Assembly (NCBI GenBank): GCA_002011125.2
Contig: MTMF02000009.1
Coordinates: 1,456,989-1,520,988 of the forward strand
From: Candidatus Hydrothermarchaeum profundi
Lineage (GTDB): Archaea > Hydrothermarchaeota > Hydrothermarchaeia > Hydrothermarchaeales > Hydrothermarchaeaceae
Direction of reading: 5' to 3'
Length of the DNA: 64,000 nt
The notes under the pieces: model-generated
The model's database searches: none
Told to the model about the DNA's origin: nothing
What the model saw: only the letters and a program-made list of their open reading frames with translations
Translations under genes and position numbers: made by a program
Shown: in pieces, positions 1 through 10,456 of the stretch
Layout of the letters: the number at the start of each line of letters is the position of its first letter
How positions within the stretch are numbered: the stretch's first letter is position 1

Positions 1-1
1 A

Positions 2-484
2 AATGCCAAATTAGAGGGAGTCCAGGAAAAAATAGATTTTGTTTTAGGAGATGCTGAGGATTTATCTAACGTCGGAAAGGAGTTTAATGTTGTTTGTTGT
101 ATGGAACTTTTCGATCATCTCCCAAATCTAGACAAGGCCGTTAGAAAGATGGCTAATAAACTTGTTACAGGTGGATATTTCTTGTTTACATATGTATCTG
201 AGGACTCGGTTTATTGGAAACTTGCTAATAGAGCTTCTAAATCGAATCTTGCAAGAGCGTACAATACCAATTATCTCCTAAAAATCTTAAATGGTAATAA
301 TATAAAAGTAGTTAATCTATTTGGAGTTGGCTTACTTTTTCCTGTTAGAATAATCTACCACCTTTTCATACCAATTTGGATGTGTAAACTTGAAAAAAAA
401 TTAAAGCCATATTATCATCATCCTTTTTTTGTTAAGAGATGCACCCATGTGTTGGGAATAGGGGTTAAAATGTGTAAAAGATGA
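2..484 (+). CDS. SAM-dependent methyltransferase, C-terminal part (5' truncated by window edge)
   Basis: Frame is open to base 2 (NAKLEGVQEKIDFVLGDAEDLSNVGKEFNVVCCMELFDHL), typical post-motif-I/II class I methyltransferase pattern. Confidence 0.7.
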   Translation, partial: NAKLEGVQEKIDFVLGDAEDLSNVGKEFNVVCCMELFDHLPNLDKAVRKMANKLVTGGYFLFTYVSEDSVYWKLANRASKSNLARAYNTNYLLKILNGNNIKVVNLFGVGLLFPVRIIYHLFIPIWMCKLEKKLKPYYHHPFFVKRCTHVLGIGVKMCKR

Positions 485-488
485 TGTA

Positions 489-1235
489 ATGGAGGATAAT
501 TTTTTGAAGTCAAACCACTCTCAGCGGAGTACAAAAGTGTGGGATGATTTTTGGAGAAATCATGAAGCTTCCGAATGGGATAGCATTTCTCAATTAGTAT
601 TTAATGTACTATTAAAAGAGATTTTTGATTTCAAAAATAAGAAAATCCTCGAAGCTGGAAGCGGTTCCGGGCGAATATCATTAAAAGTTGCAGAGAAAGG
701 TGCTAAAGTCTTTCTGTTAGATTATTCTGAAAGCGCAGTTACACTAAGCAAAAGAAATTCTTCAAAGAAAAAGATTAAATCAGAAATTGTACGTGCTTCT
801 ATCTTTAACATTCCTTTTAAAGAAAATGTCTTTGATATTGTTTGGAACGCAGGCGTTTTAGAACATTTTTCTGAGGAGAAACAAATTAAGGCGTTAGAAG
901 AAATGAGAGCCGTTTGCAAAAAAAAAGGCAAAATTATTACTATGAATCCTTATGTGCGTGCTTATTTTTACAGACTTGGTAAATGGTATGCAAAAAGAAC
1001 AGGAAAATGGGAAGTTGGCTACGAAAAACCTATTAAAACGTTAGGAAAAAAGTTAGAAGATTTAGACATTAAAATTAAAAACGAATATAATACCGGATTT
1101 ATGGAGTCGGTAGACTTTTTAGGATATATCCCATACACTACTTATCTCACTCCCATTATTCGAAAATTAAAGAAGATCTTCACCTCTTTAGGAGTTGGAG
1201 GATACTTATTAATCACAGTTGGCGAGAAAAAATGA
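489..1235 (+). CDS. class I SAM-dependent methyltransferase
   Basis: ILEAGSGSGRISLKVAEKGAKVFLLDYS motif I, NAGVLEHF motif. Confidence 0.85.
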   Translation: MEDNFLKSNHSQRSTKVWDDFWRNHEASEWDSISQLVFNVLLKEIFDFKNKKILEAGSGSGRISLKVAEKGAKVFLLDYSESAVTLSKRNSSKKKIKSEIVRASIFNIPFKENVFDIVWNAGVLEHFSEEKQIKALEEMRAVCKKKGKIITMNPYVRAYFYRLGKWYAKRTGKWEVGYEKPIKTLGKKLEDLDIKIKNEYNTGFMESVDFLGYIPYTTYLTPIIRKLKKIFTSLGVGGYLLITVGEKK

Positions 1236-2449
1236 AAATCCTACTATTGACTATTTGGCCGTACCCCCATATTGGAGGGGGTTCAACGCATATGAGAGTC
1301 CTAGGCGAAGGACTTTCTAAGTTAGGATATGATGTTGATTATTTTTCACCATCATATTTTAATAAAAATATAAAGTTTTTCATTGGCGGAACTTTGCAGA
1401 TTTTGAAAAAGTTCGCTGGTAAAAAAGAGGCTTACATTGCTGTTGACATATTTTTTAAAAAAATATTTATGTCCTTGTATCTAGTTGTAAAACAAATAAA
1501 AAATGAATATACCATAATTAATGCTCAGGATGTGTGGAGTTACAATTCAACGTTTTTGATAAGAAAAATTTTTAGAGTTCCAGTATTACTAACTGTACAT
1601 ACATATTATACCTACGAAATTATTTCGGAAGGCTTAGTCAAAAATAACTCCTTTTCAATGAGATTCTTAATAGACGAAGAGCGGAAAGCATACAAATCAA
1701 CCGTGAAAATCATCAGCGTAGATAGGAAGATTAAGGAATATATCGTAAGTAAATTTAAAGTTTCTTCAGAAAAAATCAACGTAATAAAGAATTTTGTAAA
1801 TATAGATGAATTCTATCCTCAGAGCAGAAATAAATTACAAAAATATCAAAAAAAATTTAAAATTCCTAGCAACAAAAAAATTATACTCTGTGCGAGACGT
1901 TTAGTACCTAAAAATGGTGTCATATATGCTGCTTTCGCAGCCAAAATTTTAAAACAGAAATTAGGAGACACATTCGTCATTGTTTATGCTGGCGACGGTC
2001 CAGAAAAAATTAAAATTGAAGAGTATATTAAGAAAAATGATTTACAGTCTAATGTTATGTTTCTCGGCGCCATTCCACACAACGATATGAAATTTTTGTA
2101 TAACTTAGCAGATGTAGTGATAATTCCATCAGTTAATATAGCCGGCGTTGAGGAAGCAACATCTATTACTGCCTTGGAAGCTATGGCATCCGGCGTGCCT
2201 GTGATCGCATCGAGAATTGGAGGATTAGTAGAAATTATTGATAATGGAACAACCGGGTTCTTGGTAAAAGAAAGGGATCCTGAGGAATTGAGTAATAAAA
2301 TCATAGAAGTTCTGAATAGCGATATTAGCTCCATTTTATTAAATGCAAGAGAGAATATTGTTAAAAACTATTCTCATACAGAGAGAGCGAGGAAATTTTT
2401 AGGATATTATGAGGAGATTATCAGTCAAAATAACGATCGCTTGCGTTGA
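1232..2449 (+). CDS. glycosyltransferase family 4
   Basis: GGGSTHMRVLGEGLSKLGY N-terminus; EATSITALEAMASGVPVIASRIGGLVEII; ATGA overlap with upstream gene. Confidence 0.88.
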   Translation: MKILLLTIWPYPHIGGGSTHMRVLGEGLSKLGYDVDYFSPSYFNKNIKFFIGGTLQILKKFAGKKEAYIAVDIFFKKIFMSLYLVVKQIKNEYTIINAQDVWSYNSTFLIRKIFRVPVLLTVHTYYTYEIISEGLVKNNSFSMRFLIDEERKAYKSTVKIISVDRKIKEYIVSKFKVSSEKINVIKNFVNIDEFYPQSRNKLQKYQKKFKIPSNKKIILCARRLVPKNGVIYAAFAAKILKQKLGDTFVIVYAGDGPEKIKIEEYIKKNDLQSNVMFLGAIPHNDMKFLYNLADVVIIPSVNIAGVEEATSITALEAMASGVPVIASRIGGLVEIIDNGTTGFLVKERDPEELSNKIIEVLNSDISSILLNARENIVKNYSHTERARKFLGYYEEIISQNNDRLR

Positions 2450-2514
2450 TCTAGATAATTTAAGAAGAAGCGTATTATACCTACTTTCACATATATTCTT
2501 TCACAGAAATAATT

Positions 2515-4257
2515 TTAGGTATAATCTAATTTCCACAATCTATATCCGCTTTTGTTGTATACTAATTTAAATCGTTTATCTTCTTCAATTACTTTTATAA
2601 GCGGATCGAAGCAGTACCACTTTATCTCTTCGCAAGTTGTTGGTCCATCATATATGTAATCCACGTTTATTTTTTTGAATATTTGATAATAATATTCTGA
2701 ATCATTTTTATTATACTCGAATTTTGTGTTGTTGCTTAATACTCTGAATATAGGGGACTCAGGGTATACTCTCACCGCATCACCATACCAGTTAAGGGCT
2801 GGAGCAAACTCGCCAAATATCCTTATTGGCTGTTTGTCTTCTCTATGTTCGTCTAGAAATTTAATTACATCTTGGTGAGCGTTTATCTCGTATTTGTCCC
2901 ATGTAGAGTATAGAGGATATATTTTTCCAAAAGAGTAGGTTGCTCCAAATAAAAGTAAGATTATCGCTATTTTATTTTTATTTTTTTTAAGCGGTTGTAG
3001 TAATATAGAATCATAAAGTATTGAAAGTTCTATACCCGCGTAGAGTGCAAAAATTCCAATAAAATGATGATAATATCTCGTTATTTCATCAAGGCTACTA
3101 AGCCCCATGTAATATGTGTAAGATACAAATAAAAGTAAGATTACTAATTGTTCAAACTTCTTTATGTTCCTTAAAATATATACAAAAGAGAATAAGAGAA
3201 GGGGGTAAGATACGAATATACTCTTTATAGCTATAGGGAGGGTGACATTGACGAATCCACTACTCGCAAAGAGTCCCGAAATTTTCCCTACTGAAGGGTT
3301 AAAGCCCCCTATATATGATATGGGGGTCAATCTATAATAGTAGTAATTTCTCAATACCCAGATGAGTATTAAAATATGTGCGCTGGCATAGTACTTAATT
3401 ACATTGAGTTTCTCTCCGGACTTATATAATAATGCGAATAAAAGCATAAATGAGATATAGTATCCTACAATATCGCTGCTCATGGCGAGAGTGAGGGAGA
3501 TTGCAAGTAGGAACAGGTTTTCTCTTCTTTTAGTTTTCAAGTAATATGAAAAAAAATAGAACGAGCAAGTAGTAAAAAATAAAAGGGGGATCTCTTCTGT
3601 GGACCGAGTATTATCCACTAAAAATCGTGGCCACCAACCAAATAAGGCTAATATGATAAAATAAGGCACTGATTTTCCAAAATCTCTCCCCCATTTTACT
3701 AGCGTGAAGATTGTAAAAAAAGTGTAGAATAATGGTATAGCTTTGGTTATGTCTATGGAAAAACTATTTTGCACTGAAAATAATAAAGCGATATGAGAAT
3801 AAAGTAGAGGTGGTTTATAAAGCCGGTAGTACTCATTTTCTAAATGAAACGCTGGTATCCCTCCTTCCCTAACAACAAGGCGCGCCCAAGGAAAATCAGC
3901 GAAAAGTGATATTACTGATGGATAAGTGTAGTGCTGTATTATACCTAAAAATAAGACGAAAAGCAGAGATAAAATAAGAGTTTGTGAAGGTAACTCTTCG
4001 TCATTTTTAATGTATATCCTTCTCAAAAGTATTCCTATAATAGCAGAAGTTACTATGGCTATTGTTAAAATTAAATAGCCTCTAAAGAGCCCCACTATGC
4101 CAAGTAAAATAAGATAAAATGTTAATATATACTCTCCTATTAAAACAGAAGTTAGGATTTTGGTGAATCTCAACTTTCCATTAAATGCTATAGAATGTAT
4201 GATCGCTGGATTCAATGAAAGAATAATTAACCCCAATATTATCGAAAGGAAGGACAT
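2515..4257 (-). CDS. polytopic membrane protein, GT-C/GT39-like glycosyltransferase candidate
   Basis: 580 aa, many hydrophobic segments, soluble C-terminal tail; located in glycosyltransferase cluster. Confidence 0.6.
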   Translation of the reverse strand: MSFLSIILGLIILSLNPAIIHSIAFNGKLRFTKILTSVLIGEYILTFYLILLGIVGLFRGYLILTIAIVTSAIIGILLRRIYIKNDEELPSQTLILSLLFVLFLGIIQHYTYPSVISLFADFPWARLVVREGGIPAFHLENEYYRLYKPPLLYSHIALLFSVQNSFSIDITKAIPLFYTFFTIFTLVKWGRDFGKSVPYFIILALFGWWPRFLVDNTRSTEEIPLLFFTTCSFYFFSYYLKTKRRENLFLLAISLTLAMSSDIVGYYISFMLLFALLYKSGEKLNVIKYYASAHILILIWVLRNYYYYRLTPISYIGGFNPSVGKISGLFASSGFVNVTLPIAIKSIFVSYPLLLFSFVYILRNIKKFEQLVILLLFVSYTYYMGLSSLDEITRYYHHFIGIFALYAGIELSILYDSILLQPLKKNKNKIAIILLLFGATYSFGKIYPLYSTWDKYEINAHQDVIKFLDEHREDKQPIRIFGEFAPALNWYGDAVRVYPESPIFRVLSNNTKFEYNKNDSEYYYQIFKKINVDYIYDGPTTCEEIKWYCFDPLIKVIEEDKRFKLVYNKSGYRLWKLDYT

Positions 4258-4416
4258 ATAGATGGAAAGATTTATATTGAATCTATATAAGCCTAAGCCC
4301 TTACGTTATAATACTATAAAGCTTTCTAAATAACTGCCAGCTTAATTTATTATGTGGTGTATTCGCAAAAACTACAAATAAATATTACTGGGGTATATAG
4401 AACTTAGAGCGATTTT

Positions 4417-5319
4417 ATGAAACATCCAGCTGTAAGCGTAGTAATCCCTACATATAACCGGGAAGATTTGTTAAAAAAATGTCTAGGGGCTGTAATTGCT
4501 CAAAGTTACCCGAAGAGTGACTATGAGATAGTCGTTGTTGACGATGGTTCGACTGATAGGACAGAAGAAGTTGTAATGAGTATTGCGAAGACTACTAGCA
4601 ACCTAAAGTATATTAGACAGGCACATAAAGGACCCGCTGCAGCAAGAAATCTAGGAATAAAAGAGGGGAGAGGGGAAATCGTCGCGTTTATAGATGATGA
4701 CTGTATTGCGGATAAGAAGTGGTTAGAGAGTTTGGTGCAATGTTTTAGTAAAGACGACAAACTAGCAGGAGTCGAAGGAAAAGTAATTGCAGAAGGCAAG
4801 ACGCCTTTTACTCATCAAGTTGAGAATTTGAAAGGAAACTTTTATTTAACGGCGAATATAGCTTATAAGAAAAAAGTTCTTTTAGAAACGGGACTCTTTG
4901 ATGAAGGCTTTCCATATCCTGCAAGTGAAGATTGGGATTTGGCATTTAAGATACTTAAAAGGGGGGAAAAAATCAAGTTCTGTGAAAGAGCGGTTGTTGT
5001 TCACCCCTCTAGAGAACTATCACTAAAGCAATGGTTAAAGTCAACTTGGATACAGTGGGCAACGGTGGATAGGCTTTATCAAAGGCACAAAGAACTATGG
5101 AAAAAAACTACAGGGCACACTCTAATGCGCTCCTTTTTTGATGGTGTTTTCCTTTATTTTTTTGTATTTTCAAAAAGGTGGAGAAATTATCTTATCTCCA
5201 ATCCACGGAAGCTACCTAAATTTATTGTTTTCTATATTCTGCAAAGTCTAATCATTGCATTTTTTGCTGTAAGGTACCTGATAAACTTATCAAAAAATCT
5301 CATAACGGGGAGAGGATAA
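4417..5319 (+). CDS. glycosyltransferase family 2
   Basis: VSVVIPTYNREDLLKKCL, VVVDDGSTDRTEE, AFIDDDC. Confidence 0.92.
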   Translation: MKHPAVSVVIPTYNREDLLKKCLGAVIAQSYPKSDYEIVVVDDGSTDRTEEVVMSIAKTTSNLKYIRQAHKGPAAARNLGIKEGRGEIVAFIDDDCIADKKWLESLVQCFSKDDKLAGVEGKVIAEGKTPFTHQVENLKGNFYLTANIAYKKKVLLETGLFDEGFPYPASEDWDLAFKILKRGEKIKFCERAVVVHPSRELSLKQWLKSTWIQWATVDRLYQRHKELWKKTTGHTLMRSFFDGVFLYFFVFSKRWRNYLISNPRKLPKFIVFYILQSLIIAFFAVRYLINLSKNLITGRG

Positions 5320-5482
5320 GATGTTTTTAAGTGAATAATTTTTCCATACTCTGTGGGGTATTAAAACCGGATTCATCCAATAATATTCTAATTTCTCTTT
5401 TCTCTTTCAACTGGGATGTAAAAGAACATAGGCCTCATACTAGATAATATCTCTGCAATAATAACGTGTAGATAAGATGCGT

Positions 5483-6592
5483 TTATGTCTCACTCACTAC
5501 TTCGTACATATTTATTATATTTTTTAATACATTTTCTTTTGAGAATCTTTCCTCTGCCCTTTCTCTAGCTTTCTTTCCCATTCTATGCCGGAAATTGTCA
5601 TTTAAATATTTTCTGAGTGCGCTGGTTAGATTGCCTTGCTTGCTCATATCAATAAGAGTTCCTCCTTCATCAACAATCCACGTGGTTATGGGAGTCTTCT
5701 GGACAATAACAGGGATACCGCTGGCCATTGCTTCAAGAATGGCAATACCGAATTGCTCTGTTAAGCTTCCTAATACAAATACATCAGACGATCCATAGAC
5801 CCTCGGTATCTCTTTCATTGGAACATTTTTCATAAAGAATATGCGATCGCCGAGCATTTTTTTTCCCATTTTTATTACTTTTTCAGTTTCTTGTTCTACA
5901 TGTCCTGCTATAATTAGATACGCGTCCTCTAGTTCTGCTACTTCCTCTATTACGTAATCCATTCTTTTAATTCTCGTTTGGATAGCACCTACAGAGAGAA
6001 CGACAAAAGCATCTTCAGGGATCCCTAGACTTTCTCTAATACTCCAAGCATTTGTGGGAGTGAATTTTTTTGTGTCAACGAAATGGGGAATCATAAACCA
6101 TTTATTAGTATTAAAGCCTGCTTTCTTTGCCTTTTCGAGGTAGTGTGGTGCGAAAAGGTGTAAATGTTCGAAGGCCAGAGGCCATCTTGGAGGGTTTTTA
6201 ATATCTTTAATCTCTAGACTAGTAGCAAAAATTACTTTTGTCTTCAGTAAGCCTAACTTCTTTACTCTCATTAACAGGCTAGCTACGCCTGCGTCAGCGA
6301 GGTGTACAATATCATAATTTTTAAGCCTTAAGGATAAAGGAATAGAAAACGTTATTTGCTCTAGTAAGTAACGGTAGAACCCGGGAATTATGCTTTTGTT
6401 CCATCCAACAAGCCGAGAATCTCTTTTAATACAGGGCAGTATCTCCTCTATCTCCGATTCTCTATCTCCTCCACCTTTAAATAGTGTGACATCAACACCT
6501 TTTTTATTAAGAGCATAAGCAAGCTCTCTTGCCCACGATTCAATTCCTCTGTAGATATGTCCAAGGCCACTAGAAGCAATAGCTACTTTCAT
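5483..6592 (-). CDS. glycosyltransferase family 4
   Basis: SSGLGHIYRGIESWARELA; EQFGIAILEAMASGIPVIVQ. Confidence 0.88.
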   Translation of the reverse strand: MKVAIASSGLGHIYRGIESWARELAYALNKKGVDVTLFKGGGDRESEIEEILPCIKRDSRLVGWNKSIIPGFYRYLLEQITFSIPLSLRLKNYDIVHLADAGVASLLMRVKKLGLLKTKVIFATSLEIKDIKNPPRWPLAFEHLHLFAPHYLEKAKKAGFNTNKWFMIPHFVDTKKFTPTNAWSIRESLGIPEDAFVVLSVGAIQTRIKRMDYVIEEVAELEDAYLIIAGHVEQETEKVIKMGKKMLGDRIFFMKNVPMKEIPRVYGSSDVFVLGSLTEQFGIAILEAMASGIPVIVQKTPITTWIVDEGGTLIDMSKQGNLTSALRKYLNDNFRHRMGKKARERAEERFSKENVLKNIINMYEVVSET

Positions 6593-6658
6593 AAATGATT
6601 ACTCGCTTTAAACTATTAAATAAATATCCAAATTGTTTTAATTGAAAAGTAATCCGAT

Positions 6659-7459
6659 GTGATTAAGTTGAAATTTCCTAAAAAAGAGGACTTAAGTAAT
6701 AAAGACCATCTTTATCTTTACGATTATGATATAAAGGGATATCATAACCCTAATAATCATTCTTTCTGGAAAATTCATTATTTAGAGCATATCGATAATA
6801 TAATAAATACAATCTGTAAGCTAGGTACTAGAAGGATTCTAGAAATAGGATGTGCGCAGGCTAATGTAAGTACATTGCTAGCTGAAAGAGGCTTTGAAAC
6901 AGTAGCCTTGGATATCAATCCTAACTTTTTAACATATGCTATGATGAAATATGAATCTGGACGCATCTCCTATGTTGTAGGCAGTGCTGAAAGTCTTCCC
7001 TTGCAAAATGAAACATTTGACGTTGTAGTAGCAAGTGAAATCTTAGAGCATATTGCATTCCCTGAAAAACTCATTAGGGAAACAAAGCGATGTTTAAGGC
7101 CTGGAGGATACATTATTATTACTACCCCTAACGGAGAGTGTTTATTTAGAGAGAAAGTAGAGTGTTTCTCTAAAGCAAAGGCACAAAGAGATAAATTAAA
7201 GGAACTTCAATTTGGTCCAAGCGGTAAAAATCATCTTTTCCTATTCACCCAAAAGGAAATAATTGAGTTATTGGGGGAGTTAAAATTAGATATAATATCA
7301 ATCAAGTGGATTAAATCGATATTACTAAATAGGTTCTCTCAGCCTTTTATTAGACTTTTTCCTATATCCCTAATAAACAAAATAGAATCAATTTTATCTA
7401 ACTTTCCTTTCTTAAATAGAAAAATAGGCACTACTTTACTGGTAATTGCCCGTAAATGA
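6659..7459 (+). CDS. class I SAM-dependent methyltransferase
   Basis: ILEIGCAQANVSTLLAERGFETVALDIN, SEILEHI, LRPGGYIIITTPN; GTG start. Confidence 0.87.
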   Translation: MIKLKFPKKEDLSNKDHLYLYDYDIKGYHNPNNHSFWKIHYLEHIDNIINTICKLGTRRILEIGCAQANVSTLLAERGFETVALDINPNFLTYAMMKYESGRISYVVGSAESLPLQNETFDVVVASEILEHIAFPEKLIRETKRCLRPGGYIIITTPNGECLFREKVECFSKAKAQRDKLKELQFGPSGKNHLFLFTQKEIIELLGELKLDIISIKWIKSILLNRFSQPFIRLFPISLINKIESILSNFPFLNRKIGTTLLVIARK

Positions 7460-8540
7460 TATTCTCAACCCTCTGTGATAATTTCTCCCAGTCAAATTCT
7501 GATAGAGAAGGATAATTAAAAGTCTTGTTCATCGCCTTAATAACATTTTTAGCAAAATCTCTCGCATTAGGCTCTGAAAAAACTATATTCTTAAAGCCTA
7601 AAAGCTTAAGTTCTTCTAATTCTATAGAGACTACTGGTTTCTTTGCAGCCGTATATTCTAGGACTTTAATAGGGCAAGCTGAATCGAAATATACATTTTT
7701 TTCTACGGGATAAGTTCCTACATCGCTTGCTGCAAAATAGTCAGGTATCTCATTATAATCGACCCACCCTGTAAAGATTACGTCGTCCCTATATTTTTCA
7801 ACATGCTTCTTCATTTCAGGGATCAAATAACTATCGCCTACGACCATAAATTTCACTTGAGAGACAGCCTCTCTAATAAACTGAACTGAGTCTAAAAAAT
7901 AAAAAGATTCGCTACAGGTTATACCAATAAGACTAATGATCTTTTCCTTATCTAATCTATATTTTCTTCTTATTCTCTCAGGATTTGTCTTTTTAAACTT
8001 GTGAAGGTCAATTCCATTCGGCACATAAAAGCAGTTCTTGTTATATTTCTGGGCATCATTATGAAGGACATTTGATGCGCATATTACCGCTTCTGATTCT
8101 TTTAGATAAACTTCTTTTGTTTTTTGATTTCCAATATAATCAGCATAGTCAAAGATAACTGGGATCCCTAAATCAAATGGTGGAAAGCCATTAAGATAAT
8201 AATTTGAACCACAAAATATTATATCGATCCTATATTTTTTTACAATTTCTTTAACTCTATGTTGAAAAAATTTCTCATTAACCTTTCGTAGCAGGTTATA
8301 CCTACTCAAACACAACCGTCTGAAGTGATGAAGATGTATCTGATTTTCTCTCTTCGTCCAATTCTGTAAGGCTTTCCAGTGTATTGAGGGATTTAAAAAA
8401 TATCTGAATTTTGGCCCCTTTGGTTCAGTCCAAACTAAGATGTGAATTTCATGCTTTTTCTTCAATCTATCAATAAAATAATGTGATCTCTGTCTGATTT
8501 TGTTCAGCCAACTTGCATGAGGGATCCAAAGTATTTTCAT
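7431..8540 (-). CDS. glycosyltransferase family 4-like
   Basis: YVPNGIDLHKF, GDSYLIPEMKKHVEKYRDDVIFTGWVDYNEIPDYFAASDVGTYP; ATGA overlap with upstream membrane protein. Confidence 0.8.
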   Translation of the reverse strand: MKILWIPHASWLNKIRQRSHYFIDRLKKKHEIHILVWTEPKGPKFRYFLNPSIHWKALQNWTKRENQIHLHHFRRLCLSRYNLLRKVNEKFFQHRVKEIVKKYRIDIIFCGSNYYLNGFPPFDLGIPVIFDYADYIGNQKTKEVYLKESEAVICASNVLHNDAQKYNKNCFYVPNGIDLHKFKKTNPERIRRKYRLDKEKIISLIGITCSESFYFLDSVQFIREAVSQVKFMVVGDSYLIPEMKKHVEKYRDDVIFTGWVDYNEIPDYFAASDVGTYPVEKNVYFDSACPIKVLEYTAAKKPVVSIELEELKLLGFKNIVFSEPNARDFAKNVIKAMNKTFNYPSLSEFDWEKLSQRVENIIYGQLPVK

Positions 8541-10366
8541 CGTCTAAAAATCACCACTTCTCCATTATCGTAGATCTTGCTGGTTTCTTTAAAATTATTT
8601 AAGATTGCTTTATCTATCTTTACTTTCCAAATAAATCCTCTGTCCAATTTATCTAAATTTATAATGAAAAATCCCTTTTCATCAGCGACACCCGGGCTAA
8701 ACATTCTAATATCTTTTTTATTAGTTTGTATTATACCCCTATCTCCGCTGAATAGATATCGACTACTTACTTCATCAACGTAAATCGAACCTACAATTTT
8801 ATTTACAAAAGGATATTCAGCCAATACCGGCTGAGTAGCATGTCGCTGGTCAAAGGGTAATTCTCTATTAAAAATACCGTTATCATCCCCCGTCAGATAA
8901 CTTGTAAGGGAAAAGAAACAAAAAATAAATAGAAAGGATGCGGCCACTAATATTTTTAAATAGTTTTTCTTTATAAGCGCGAAAATAGCTGTTAGTCCTA
9001 CTGCCGCAGGAATTATCGTTAGGATATCCCCATGCACCAAAAATCTTGATGGTTGTGTCTCAAAAAAATTAGTCAGAACAGAGTATACAGGTATTATGTA
9101 AATGAATACTATACCTAGAAGTATAGTCAATTTTTCCAAATCATATTTCAAAAGCCACTTTAGCGATCCTATAACTCCTAAAAGCAAAATTAGAGAGATT
9201 CCGATATAAGATATATATGCTTCAAAATGATAAATCCAAGACATTTTCGCAACAGTTTCTGGAGGGAGTACAGTAATCAACGGTACTACTTCTTCATCTG
9301 GGATGAAAATAATCTTTACAATTTCTACGAAAAGGGAATAATGCACGAACTCTAAATATGCTACAAAACCTATGAAATAAGATACAAAGGGCGTGATCTT
9401 AAATGTATAATGTTTTTCTTTAAAATAAGCTGCAGTGTTTTTTAGAACAAAGTTTGCTCCTAAAAATGCGAGTAATGCCACTGTTGCTGTTGGATGGACA
9501 AAAAAAACAGCTACTGCGGCTAACCAAAAAATTATCCATGAGCGGTATATACCGTAGCGTGAGGCTTTTATAATAGCTAGAATTCCGAATAAAATAAATG
9601 TAACTTCAGGCCTTGCTAACCCTGTAGATCTGTAAATATGCAGGGTTGAAACCGCTGTTATTAAAGCACCTATGAGAGCAATTTTACTATTAGAAAGTTC
9701 ATTTACAATGTAGTACATTAAAAGTACAGTAAATGTTCCTATTAAGAGATTGGTAGCGAGTAGTATAGGAATATCAAAAGACAAGAATAGAGACGTGATC
9801 GTATTGATAATGTGAAAAAAAGGGTAGTAGTAGTAATGTCCCGATGCCGGATTAAGTTTACCAGATGTTACGAGATCTCCGATCCTATGATAATGCCAGT
9901 AGGCATCCCATCCGGTGAGATAAGGGTTGATTAATGGGGTACTAACTCTCGTTAACGCAGCTAAAATGAGTATTTCAACTAAAATTTTGGTACGTATAAC
10001 CTTAGTAATTCTTTTAGTAAAAAGGATTTGTAGGCCTATAGCTACAAATGCGGCTGAGATAAAAACATAATAAGACAGGGGCTTTACATAGATTGCGTCT
10101 CTAAGTGACAATATGGAAAGCGAGAGAAAGAAGATATACATCGCATCGAATATCCTTATCTGACTGGTTGAAAGTATATCGATAGAACTCAACGTATTTT
10201 TAATCAGCCTTGCATGGTAAATCGAAAATATAAGGATTCCAATGAAACCAAAAATCGCATATTCTATTACAAATACACTTAAAGTAGATGTACCTCCACT
10301 ATATTTGGTAACGATATATGTTACAAAAAGTAAACTACCTAATATTAACCCAACTGTCTTCCGCAT
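8537..10366 (-). CDS. polytopic membrane protein, GT-C-type glycosyltransferase candidate
   Basis: 609 aa with many TM segments, LTGWDAYWHYHRIGDL extracytoplasmic loop; glycosyltransferase neighbourhood. Confidence 0.55.
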   Translation of the reverse strand: MRKTVGLILGSLLFVTYIVTKYSGGTSTLSVFVIEYAIFGFIGILIFSIYHARLIKNTLSSIDILSTSQIRIFDAMYIFFLSLSILSLRDAIYVKPLSYYVFISAAFVAIGLQILFTKRITKVIRTKILVEILILAALTRVSTPLINPYLTGWDAYWHYHRIGDLVTSGKLNPASGHYYYYPFFHIINTITSLFLSFDIPILLATNLLIGTFTVLLMYYIVNELSNSKIALIGALITAVSTLHIYRSTGLARPEVTFILFGILAIIKASRYGIYRSWIIFWLAAVAVFFVHPTATVALLAFLGANFVLKNTAAYFKEKHYTFKITPFVSYFIGFVAYLEFVHYSLFVEIVKIIFIPDEEVVPLITVLPPETVAKMSWIYHFEAYISYIGISLILLLGVIGSLKWLLKYDLEKLTILLGIVFIYIIPVYSVLTNFFETQPSRFLVHGDILTIIPAAVGLTAIFALIKKNYLKILVAASFLFIFCFFSLTSYLTGDDNGIFNRELPFDQRHATQPVLAEYPFVNKIVGSIYVDEVSSRYLFSGDRGIIQTNKKDIRMFSPGVADEKGFFIINLDKLDRGFIWKVKIDKAILNNFKETSKIYDNGEVVIFRR

Positions 10367-10456
10367 AAGATACTGCCTTTTAGCCTATAAATTATAAAAT
10401 GTTTATTTTCATGACTCTTGGAGTCTAGATTTATTGAATGTTCTACTATTACAGAA

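Noticed and set aside
5320-5482. Possible degraded gene between GT2 and GT4 genes
   Set aside because: Short frames on the minus strand (e.g. MRPMFFYIPVEREKRN*) are broken and too short to assign to a family.
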